Origin: JAJEFO01 sp965221845
Lineage (GTDB): Bacteria; Pseudomonadota; Alphaproteobacteria; Rhodobacterales; Rhodobacteraceae
Reading direction: 5' to 3'
Length of the DNA: 64,000 bases
Assembly: GCA_965221845.1 (NCBI GenBank)
Contig: OZ244919.1
Coordinates: 1,612,001-1,676,000, forward strand
In this document: piece after piece, positions 9,674 through 17,005 of the stretch
Layout of the letters: each line of letters opens with the position of its first letter
Numbering within the stretch: the first letter of the stretch is position 1
Position numbers and translations under genes: made by a program
The notes under the pieces: model-generated
Told to the model about the DNA's origin: nothing
The model's input: only the letters and a program-made list of their open reading frames with translations
The model's database searches: none

Positions 9674-11659
9674 ATGACGGCAGACAGACCCTGGCTCTTC
9701 AGGACCTATGCCGGGCATTCGACGGCCGAGGCCTCGAACGCTCTCTTCCGCGAAAACCTCTCCAGGGGCCAGACGGGCCTTTCGGTCGCCTTCGACCTGC
9801 CGACGCAGACAGGCTACGACAGCGATCACGAGCTGGCGCGGGGCGAGGTGGGCAAGGTGGGCGTGCCGGTCTCGCACCTTGGCGACATGCGGCTTCTTCT
9901 CGACCGGATCCCGCTGGAGGAGATGAACACGTCGATGACGATCAACGCCACGGCGCCATGGCTTCTCGCCCTCTACATCGCCGTCGCAGAGGAGCAGGGC
10001 GCGGACGTCGCGAAGCTCAAGGGCACGGTCCAGAACGACATTCTCAAGGAGTACCTGTCGCGGGGCACCTACATCTGCCCGCCCGCGCCAAGCCTTCGCA
10101 TGGTCACCGACGTCGCGGCCTACACGGTCCGGCACGTCCCCGGCTGGAACCCGGTGAACGTCTGTTCCTATCACCTGCAGGAGGCGGGCGCGACGCCCGA
10201 GCTGGAACTCGCCTATGCGCTCGCGACGGCGCAGGCCGTGCTCGACGACCTCGGGGCCAAGGTGTCGGCGGAGCGTTTCCCGGCCATGGTCGGCCGCATC
10301 TCCTTCTTCGTGAACGCAGGCATCCGCTTCGTGACCGAGATGTGCAAGATGCGCGCCTTCTCGGAACTCTGGGACGAGATCTGCCGCGAGCGCTACGGGG
10401 TCGTGGACCGGAAGCACCGGCGCTTCCGCTACGGCGTCCAGGTCAACTCGCTCGGCCTCACGGATCAGCAGCCGGAGAACAACGTCCACCGCATACTGCT
10501 CGAGATGCTCGCGGTCACGCTGTCGCGGAACGCGCGCGCGCGCGCGGTGCAGCTGCCGGCCTGGAACGAGGCGCTCGGGCTCCCGCGTCCCTGGGACCAG
10601 CAATGGTCGCTGCGGATGCAGCAGATCCTCGCCTACGAGACGGACCTTCTGGAGCATGGCGACCTGTTCGACGGCAACCCGGTCGTGGAGGCGAAGGTTG
10701 CGGAGCTGAAGGACCGCGCCCGGAGCGAGCTTGCCCAGGTCGATGCCGGCGGCGGCGCCGTCCAGGCCATAGGGTACATGAAGTCCAGGCTGGTCAGCGC
10801 GAACGCGGAGCGGCTTGCAAGGGTCGAGTCGGGCGAGACCGTCGTCGTGGGCGTCAACAGGTACGAAAGCGGCGAGAAGTCGCCCCTGCCGTCCGGGGCC
10901 GAGGCCGTCGTCGTGGTCGACAGCGGCGCGGAGGCGGCGCAGACGGCACGTCTGGCGGCCTGGCGCAAGGATCGCGACGACTCGGCCGTGGCGAAGGCGC
11001 TCGGGGAACTGCGCGCCGCGTGCGTGTCGGACAGGAACGTCATGCCCGCCTCCATCAAGGCCGCCAAGGCCGGCGCCACGACGGGCGAGTGGGGCGATGT
11101 CGTCCGCGCGGCCTTCGGCGAGTACCGCGCCCCGACCGGCGTCTCGTGGTCGCCGTCCAACCGGACCGAGGGGCTCGACGACGTAAGGGAGGCCGTCGAC
11201 GCGGTGTCCGCAAGGCTCGGCGAGCGCCTGAAGCTCCTCGTGGGGAAGCCCGGCCTGGACGGCCATTCGAACGGGGCCGAGCAGATCGCCGTCCGTGCCC
11301 GGGACGTGGGGATGAGCATCACCTACGAGGGCATCCGGCTCACGCCCTCGGAAATCGCCGCCGCCGCCAGGGAATCCGGCACCCATGTCATCGGCCTGTC
11401 GATCCTGTCCGGCTCCCACCTGCAGCTCACCGAGGAGACCCTGGCGGCGCTGCGGAGCGCCGGTCTCCGAGACGTGCCGGTGGTCGTGGGCGGCATCATT
11501 CCGGACGGCGACGCGGCGCGGCTTCGCGCCATGGGAGTCGCGCAGGTCTACACCCCACGGGACTTCGATCTGAACCGGATCATGCGTGACATCGTGGCGC
11601 TTGCCGACCCGCAGCCGGTCGCGGCCGAGCAGGCGCAACCCTTGCGGTTCCCGGCCTGA
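9674..11659 (+). CDS. ecm: Ethylmalonyl-CoA mutase (B12-dependent)
   Basis: A 661-residue adenosylcobalamin-dependent mutase that converts (2R)-ethylmalonyl-CoA to methylsuccinyl-CoA. The N-terminal catalytic barrel opens with PWLFRTYAGHS and contains GLSVAFDLPTQTGYDSD, NTSMTINATAPWLLALY and QEAGATPE. The C-terminal B12 domain carries GKPGLDGHSNGAEQIA, the usual DxHxxG-type lower-ligand motif, then GLSILSGSH and VVVGGIIP. A single chain of this length fits Ecm (MeaA) rather than two-subunit methylmalonyl-CoA mutase. I chose ATG 9674 because the family starts a few residues before PWLFRTYAGHS; the longer frame adds unrelated residues. Divergent to ccr. Confidence 0.93.
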   Translation: MTADRPWLFRTYAGHSTAEASNALFRENLSRGQTGLSVAFDLPTQTGYDSDHELARGEVGKVGVPVSHLGDMRLLLDRIPLEEMNTSMTINATAPWLLALYIAVAEEQGADVAKLKGTVQNDILKEYLSRGTYICPPAPSLRMVTDVAAYTVRHVPGWNPVNVCSYHLQEAGATPELELAYALATAQAVLDDLGAKVSAERFPAMVGRISFFVNAGIRFVTEMCKMRAFSELWDEICRERYGVVDRKHRRFRYGVQVNSLGLTDQQPENNVHRILLEMLAVTLSRNARARAVQLPAWNEALGLPRPWDQQWSLRMQQILAYETDLLEHGDLFDGNPVVEAKVAELKDRARSELAQVDAGGGAVQAIGYMKSRLVSANAERLARVESGETVVVGVNRYESGEKSPLPSGAEAVVVVDSGAEAAQTARLAAWRKDRDDSAVAKALGELRAACVSDRNVMPASIKAAKAGATTGEWGDVVRAAFGEYRAPTGVSWSPSNRTEGLDDVREAVDAVSARLGERLKLLVGKPGLDGHSNGAEQIAVRARDVGMSITYEGIRLTPSEIAAAARESGTHVIGLSILSGSHLQLTEETLAALRSAGLRDVPVVVGGIIPDGDAARLRAMGVAQVYTPRDFDLNRIMRDIVALADPQPVAAEQAQPLRFPA

Positions 11660-11784
11660 CGGGGCTTCGTGGCCGCGCCGGCCCTCAAGGTGCCGGCGAT
11701 AGCGCCATGCGAGGGCGATTGCGCACGGCGGCGAATTGGCGGAACCTGCCACCACGACGACACAAGCAGGCGGGAGGCCGCGAC

Positions 11785-12561
11785 ATGACCGTCCATATCG
11801 GCGCCCGGCCCGGGGACATCGCCGAAACCGTCCTTCTGCCGGGCGACCCTCTGCGCGCCAAGTGGGCGGCCGAGGAGTTTCTCGACGAGCCGAGACTGGT
11901 CAGCGAGGTGCGCGGCATGCTGGGCTTCACGGGCACGTGGAACGGCCAGCCGGTCACGGTCCACGGCTCGGGCATGGGCATGCCGTCTCTCTCGATCTAC
12001 GCCAACGAGCTCGTCCGCGACTACGGCGCCAGGACCCTGATCCGCATCGGTTCCTGCGGCAGCATGCAGGCCGAGGTCAAGCTTCGCGACATCGTCGTCG
12101 CGATGACCGCATCCTCGATGGAGACCCCGTCCGCGGGTATGTTTCGCGAGCTGAATTTCGCGCCGTGCGCCGACTGGACGCTTCTCCGCGCAGCTGTCTG
12201 CGCAGCCGAAAGAACCACAGCGCCAACGCATGTTGGCGGCATCTACTCGTCAAACACGTTCTACGACGAACGTCCCGACCTGAACGAGCAGATGACCCGC
12301 CACGGCATACTTGCCGTCGAGATGGAGGCCGCGGAGCTCTACACGGTCGCGGCGCGCCACGGAGCGGGGGCGCTCGCGATCCTGACCGTCTCGGACCACC
12401 TGCAGACCGGTGAGGCGCTGGACCCGGAGAGCCGAGAGAGGTCGTTTGTCGACATGGTCCGTATCGCACTCGAGGCGGCGACCTTCCGCCAGCTTGAGAG
12501 GCTGCCGCGGCGTCCTTCCGTTGAACGCCGACGAACGGCGCGCTCGGCATTGAGCCTATGA
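11785..12561 (+). CDS. deoD: Purine-nucleoside phosphorylase, DeoD type
   Basis: A 258-residue trimeric/hexameric PNP that cleaves purine nucleosides with phosphate. Visible motifs: H at residue 4 and VLLPGDPLRAKW at the phosphate-binding N terminus, VHGSGMGMPSLSIYANEL, RIGSCGS at about 87-93, GGIYSSNTFYD, and AVEMEAAELYTVA, followed by the purine-binding LTVSDHL. A GGAGG lies nine bases upstream of the ATG at 11785. The protein is about 20 residues longer than E. coli DeoD. The excess is an Arg/Ser-rich tail (from RLPRRPSVERRR), which may be a read-through of an altered 3' end. ISNCY copy 2 starts about 200 bases downstream. Confidence 0.92.
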   Translation: MTVHIGARPGDIAETVLLPGDPLRAKWAAEEFLDEPRLVSEVRGMLGFTGTWNGQPVTVHGSGMGMPSLSIYANELVRDYGARTLIRIGSCGSMQAEVKLRDIVVAMTASSMETPSAGMFRELNFAPCADWTLLRAAVCAAERTTAPTHVGGIYSSNTFYDERPDLNEQMTRHGILAVEMEAAELYTVAARHGAGALAILTVSDHLQTGEALDPESRERSFVDMVRIALEAATFRQLERLPRRPSVERRRTARSALSL

Positions 12562-12748
12562 AATGGCCGTTCACCAGGCAGGACAGCCAGTCTTCGAAGC
12601 CCGGTCTCGGAGGCTGGGCGTCCGGTGCGACACGGTTCAATGCCAATTCGATCATTTGAACAGACTCCAGGATTCCGTCGCATGCAGGGGCATCGCCGAA
12701 GATCATGGCTATGGCGTTGGCGCAGTCGCGAGAGAGGGCGTCAACCAT
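12562..12748 (-). other. Possible orphan ORF fragment next to ISNCY copy 2
   Basis: The minus strand from ATG 12748 reads MVDALSRDCANAIAMIFGDA and continues for about 60 ordinary-looking residues (no Arg/Pro bias) before running antisense into deoD. Base composition here is lower in GC than the surroundings. It may be the N-terminal remnant of a gene cut by rearrangement. I recognise no family, and it could be chance. Confidence 0.2.
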
Positions 12749-12918
12749 CGTCCCGGTTGGCGCAGCAATTCCCGCCAGCCTGACCGTCGGTGCGCGAAGG
12801 CGCGGTCATGGCGGGCGGCGGTTCCGTGTGCGCACGACCGGCGGCCGGGCGGCGGCCCGGGATCGTGGCGGTGCTGGCGAAGGGCGGGATCGGGGCCGTC
12901 CGGGCGTGGCCGGGGCGG

Positions 12919-14126
12919 TCACGGCCCGGCACGGACGGGCCGGCATGGTCCTCCTTGCCAGGCTCTCCCGCGAGCGCGCGGCAGGGGTCTTCCAGTCCCG
13001 GAAGACGAAGGTCCGGCCGGTTCCCGCATCCGGTCCCGGAGGCAGGGGATGCGTTCCTGACGTTCCCGCGCCCGTCCGAACGGCGGGCGGCAGTGCCGCC
13101 GCACCGGTCGATCAGGAAGGCGGGCATGGCGAGCGTCATGAAGACGCCCCATGGGCGGTTCCCGCCATGGCCGGAGCCGTGCCCGAAGCTGCAGCCCTCC
13201 CGCGTCCCGGTGCCTGGAACGTCTCGTTCCCGGTCGCCCGCCCCGCACGCGGCCGCACCGCATGACGGACACGCCGCGTCCCGGACGGGCGGGAGGTCGG
13301 CGGCCCGCGAGAACCTCCGGACCCTCCCTTTCGTGCCGGTCTCCCCGCATCCGGGCATGTCGGTCTTCAGGCCGAAGTTCGCGTCGTCGGCCGGCAGGCC
13401 GCGGTCCCGTTCGAAGCGGTGCACGATGCCGGTCTTCCCGTCGCGCCTCTCCCATGTCTCCTTCGTCCCGCTGGCATCGAACCAGCCGGAGCTCGTGGTC
13501 GCCCGGCTTCGCGCCCGGGACGGGCGGAAGCCCTTCTCCGCTCACGCAGCATGACGTGCGGGCCGCCGGCCGCCAGCCCGTCCTCGACGACGACCGCCTT
13601 CATGTGCGGATGCTCCCGGCGGAGGTCCCCGGCGAGCCGCCTCAAGGCGTTCCGCTCGCAGTCGTTCCTCCTCCTGCCGTCCTCGTTCCGGATCGGCTCC
13701 GGCGCCGGCGGGAACGCCCCGGCGTGGTCGGGACGGACGGTCGCCGCGCCCAGTGCCTGACGGCAGGAGGTCCTCGACCCGTCGCGGTGGTTCTTGACGC
13801 GAGCGGCGCCTGCAGACGGCCTTGTGCGAGGAACGGCGGCCGGTCCCGTCCACCGCGATCAGGAGATGCCCGCCGAACGCCGTCCGGCCCTCGAGCGCCT
13901 TGCCGCGCTGCAGGGCGGCGTGGACGCCCCCGGACCGCAGCGGCGGAGGCCGCGGGGGCCGGCCCCGTCGCGCCGCTCGCGCATCCGCGTGTCCGACGGC
14001 GCCTTCCCCACGCCGAACGGCGCGCGCAGGCTCCGCGCCTGGACCGGATCCTCGCCGCCCCGCACCTGCCGGCCGGACTGCAGAAGCGACGGGATCCCGG
14101 GCGAGAAGGCCGCGAGCCCCGACGTC
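12919..14126 (-). pseudogene. ISNCY-like transposase copy 2, main fragment
   Basis: The C-terminal and central parts of the same transposase as in copy 1. Blocks recovered in different minus-strand frames include FGVGKAPSDTRMRERRD (about 14010-14060), DGTGRRSSH, NALRRLAGDLRREHPH, VVVEDGLAAGGPHVML, FERDRGLPADDANFGLK and FGHGSGHGGNRPWGVFMTLAMPAFLIDRCGG. Frames change several times, so no functional protein is made. The N-terminal part lies beyond the IS110 at 15857-16100. Confidence 0.65.
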
Positions 14127-15856
14127 AGATGCCATGAGACGCGCCGGGGTTTGCCTCTGGAGGTGATTCGGTGCAGGTGAATGTGGTGACTTCAACATCT
14201 GGTGGCAAGGGGGCCGAAAGGCGGCACCCCTTGCCGATCGAAAGGAGAATGCGATGACCTGTCCGACCACACCCTCCGGGGGTAACGCTACCACGGTGCA
14301 TGCGGCGCTGGAAGCGGGCGGCACGAGCTGGATTCTCGCGGCGGGCGATCCGGCGGACGCGTCGCGGACGGGCCTGCACAGGCTGGCACCGCATGACGTC
14401 GCGGGCCTGCTCGCGAAGCTGGGGCAGGCACGGACGCGGGCCGCCGCCGTCTCCGGCGACGACGTCCGCGTGATGCCGGTCTGCGAGGCAGGGCACGAGG
14501 GGTTCCGGCTGGCGCGCCGGCTCGAGGGCGAGGACCTGGAGGTCGTGGTCTGCGACCCGGCGAGCCTGGAGGTCGTGCGCAGGAAGAGACGTGCGAAGAC
14601 GGACAGGATCGACGCGCGGAAGACGGTGCGGGCGCCCGTGGCCCGGGACGGCGGCGACCGGGACGCGATGTCGCCGGTGCGGGTGCCGACGGTCGCGGAG
14701 GAGGACGCGAAGCGGCTGCCGGGGCGCCGGGAGCGGCTCGTGAAGGAGCGGCTGCGGCTGGCGAGCGCGGTCGCGGGGCTTTTGCGGCTGCACGGCGTGC
14801 CGCCCGGGGATCCGGCGAAGGCCGGGTTCCGGGAGCGGCTCGGGGGCATGAGGACGGGCCATGGCGCGGCGCTGCCGCCGGGGCTCCTGGCGGAGACCGC
14901 GGGCATCCCCGGCCGCCTGGAGCCGGGCGTCGCGGAGACGGAGGCGGTGGAGGCGGAGAAGGCGGCGACGCTGAAGTCGGCACGGGAGGCGGCCAGGGCG
15001 GCGAAGGCTGCCACGCCTGCCGGGCCGGCACGGGAGGCGGACACGCCGCCCGGAGCCGCGCCGGCGGAGGTCCCGGGGCACGCCCGCCACGCGGCGACGC
15101 TGGTCAGGCTGCGGGGCATCGGCCCGAACGACGCCCTGCTGCCGGGCGCGGAGCTCCTCTGCCGCGACTTCCGCAACCGGCGCGAGCTGGCGGGCATGGC
15201 CGGGCTGGCGCCGGTGCCGTGGGCGAGCGGCGCCGTCGACCATGACCAGGGCACCGGCAAGGCCGGCAGCCCGATGCTGCGAAAGCACCTCGTGCAGATG
15301 GCCTGGCGCTGGCTGCGGCACCAGCCGCAGAGCGCGCTGTCGAAGTGGTCCGGGCGCTGCGCCGTCGCCCGCGACGGGCGGCCGGGGAAGCGCGGGATCG
15401 TTGCGCTGGCCAGGAAGCTGCTGGTGGCGCCGGGCGGTTCGCCACGACAGGGCCGGTGCCCGAGGGCGCCGTCCTGTCGAAGGCCTGAGGGGGGAGACCG
15501 GAACACCGAGACACCGAGACACCCGGGCGGCCCGACGGGGCCTCCGGGGAACCCGGGCAAGGCGTGTGACCGGCGGGAGGCATGGTTCGCCGCATCCCGC
15601 GGCACCGTCCGTCCGGACGGGTCCCGCCTCCCGGAACGTCGCACCGCCCGAACGGGGCACCGTGGTCACGGGGCCGGCACAGGCCGGCAGACCGAACCGG
15701 ACAAGAGTCTGGACGCGCCGTTGAGTGTTGGGCGCGCCGAGGAACCGCGACGTTCTGCCTGGAGAATCCCCGAGCGGCGCCGAGCCGCCCTCGCAAGGAG
15801 ACGGATCGATGTGACACGTCATGAAGAAAGCGCTTGACAGCACCGGGGCTCATAAG
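14127..15856 (+). mobile_element. IS110-family element inside ISNCY copy 2
   Basis: Comparison with the empty site in ISNCY copy 1 sets the ends. Left junction GACGTC|AGATGCCATGAG, right junction GGCTCATAAG|AGTCC, with the dinucleotide AG (CT on the other strand) at both edges. The 1730-base length equals that of the copy at 29565-31294, and the two are nearly identical. A short subterminal inverted pair, ATGAG near the left end and CTCAT near the right, is visible. IS110 elements make no long target duplication, consistent with this. A stem GGCAAGGGG (14204-14212) / CCCCTTGCC (14227-14235) stands just before the transposase gene. Confidence 0.85.
14254..15837 (+). CDS. IS110-family DEDD transposase (C-terminal frameshift)
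   Basis: The RuvC-like half contains HAALEAGGTSWILA, CEAGHEGF, VCDPASLEV and AKTDRIDARKTVRA, which supply the E/E/D/D acidic residues. The C-terminal Transposase_20 half has LRGIGPNDALLPGAELLCRDF, REILAGMAGL-like RELAGMAGLAPVPW, DHDQGTGKAGSPMLRKHL and MAWRWLRHQPQSALSKW, with a conserved serine in the GKAGSP region. AAGGAGA precedes the ATG. Near LARKLLVA one base seems to be missing: the frame reading WRFATTGPVPEGAVLSKA ends with TGA at 15486. The open frame instead continues for about 115 extra residues of Arg/Pro-rich sequence. The true protein was probably about 411 residues. Confidence 0.8.
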   Translation: MTCPTTPSGGNATTVHAALEAGGTSWILAAGDPADASRTGLHRLAPHDVAGLLAKLGQARTRAAAVSGDDVRVMPVCEAGHEGFRLARRLEGEDLEVVVCDPASLEVVRRKRRAKTDRIDARKTVRAPVARDGGDRDAMSPVRVPTVAEEDAKRLPGRRERLVKERLRLASAVAGLLRLHGVPPGDPAKAGFRERLGGMRTGHGAALPPGLLAETAGIPGRLEPGVAETEAVEAEKAATLKSAREAARAAKAATPAGPAREADTPPGAAPAEVPGHARHAATLVRLRGIGPNDALLPGAELLCRDFRNRRELAGMAGLAPVPWASGAVDHDQGTGKAGSPMLRKHLVQMAWRWLRHQPQSALSKWSGRCAVARDGRPGKRGIVALARKLLVAPGGSPRQGRCPRAPSCRRPEGGDRNTETPRHPGGPTGPPGNPGKACDRREAWFAASRGTVRPDGSRLPERRTARTGHRGHGAGTGRQTEPDKSLDAPLSVGRAEEPRRSAWRIPERRRAALARRRIDVTRHEESA

Positions 15857-16100
15857 AGTCCTCCCGGAAGGCTGAAGTCGCGCGTGACGGTCGGGTCGGG
15901 GACGCGGTCGAAGCATGCACGCACGGCGCGAAGCACGGCCCTGGCATCGACGGATGCCTGCGAAAGGAATCTCCGGACATCTGCTGCCCGGCCTTTGCCT
16001 GTCTGGCCGCGGCAAGGCCGATTCGGCGGGAAAGCCTGCGACAGGAAGATTCGTGGCTGCCGCGCAACCGACTGACAATGAACGAAAAGAAATCCTGTCG
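15857..16100 (-). pseudogene. ISNCY copy 2, N-terminal transposase fragment
   Basis: The minus strand reads VRRFLSQASVDARAVLRAV and RVPDPTVTRDFSL, the N-terminal segment of the ISNCY-like transposase, cut off from the rest by the IS110 insertion at 15856. It matches copy 1 (4800-4925) and copy 3 (29440-29560). Confidence 0.65.
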
Positions 16101-16119
16101 GGAATCGCTGCGGTTGGCG

Positions 16120-16552
16120 TGACTGCGAACGTCCCTGCCATTGCCGAAGAGAGGTCGCGGCCGGGCCGATCGAAGAGCATGCGGGCGTGTCGTACGCAAT
16201 CGGTCCCAGGATCCAGGCCTGCGAGCGCCGGCTTGGCGACCTCCGAGTGAATGAGACAGGGGAGGCCGCAGCAGTGGCGCGACGCACGCTGTCCCTCGTG
16301 ACGGAGAAGGTGCCGTCGCTCGTGCCAGCGACGCAGGCCATGCGCAATCACCACCTTGTCCCAGAACGTGCGTGCAGCGTCGATGGTGGTCACGTCGTCG
16401 ATTGCAACAGGGTCGAGACCGGCAGCATCGTCTGCCACAGGTCGCCGGCAGGTCGCTCGCAAGACACCGCGTTCAGCGTCCAGCAGGCCGAGAAGTCCTT
16501 CTCGACGTGGTTGACCGGTGCGCCGTGCCGGCTGGCGGCGGCGAGAAGAAGG
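16120..16552 (-). pseudogene. AbiEii-type nucleotidyltransferase toxin remnant
   Basis: Two blocks of an AbiEii/AbiGii-type toxin survive on the minus strand. The N-terminal signature is LLAAASRHGAPVNHVEKD followed by FSACWTLNAV (about 16450-16545). The C-terminal half begins DAARTFWDKVVIAHGL and continues through QRASRHCCGLPCLI to AMAGTFAVTP (about 16130-16380). Family members read EKDFWVCWTL, RTFWEK, RHYYDL and GTFRLVP at these points. The central catalytic nucleotidyltransferase part is deleted and the two blocks are in different frames. The 3' end is abutted by the target duplication of ISNCY copy 2. No AbiEi antitoxin partner remains upstream, where IS5 and IS4 debris lies. Confidence 0.6.
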
Positions 16553-16810
16553 TCAAGTCAAGGCGGTCTCGCGCGGGCGCGGTGCCGATCTGTCTGCAGG
16601 CCGGCGGGGCGGACGCGCCGCGTCCCGCGACGGCGCGGGCCTGGCTCGACGGCGTGGATGGGCGCCTTGTCGCGGCGAGCGGCGGGGCCGCGCGCCTGAT
16701 CCCGTCTTCGTGTTCCACGCGCCGCTCTCCGCCATCTGGACGCTCGACGCGGACACCGTCGCCGGGACCGGTGGCGCGACGGCCCCGCCGCCGACTTCGA
16801 CTGGCACGAG

Positions 16811-16955
16811 GCGGACGTGCAGGACCGGGACGGGGCGCCGGAGGCGGTCCTGGCGATGCCGGGACGGCGCCGGAGGTGCGAAAGCTCTGGGCGGACGGCG
16901 GCTGCGCCGGGCCGAAGCCCGGGGCCGCGCTGGCGGCGCGCGGCCTGGGGCCTAT
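16811..16955 (+). mobile_element. IS5-family fragment
   Basis: About 145 bases match the middle of the IS5-family transposase near 61950-62093, reading DVQDRDGAPEAVLAMPG and, after a frame change, VRKLWADGGCAGPKPGAALA. Neither end of an IS is present. It is a decayed fragment lying between the AbiEii remnant and the DUF4338/Tn5-type gene. Confidence 0.6.
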
Positions 16956-17005
16956 CAATGACATACACCTGGCTCCGGGTCGCGTTCCGTGCGAATCAGG
17001 CTGCC

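Larger units (their letters stand above)
12763..16110 (-). mobile_element. ISNCY-like element copy 2 carrying a nested IS110
   Basis: In reverse orientation to copy 1. Ends read CAGCAATTCCCGCCAGCC on the left and CCTGTCGGGAATCGCTG on the right, flanked by the exact 9-base duplication CGGTTGGCG at 12754-12762 and 16111-16119. The element is interrupted at 14127-15856 by an IS110-family element. The outer duplication shows the ISNCY unit inserted here itself; whether the IS110 came along or arrived later is open. Confidence 0.85.
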
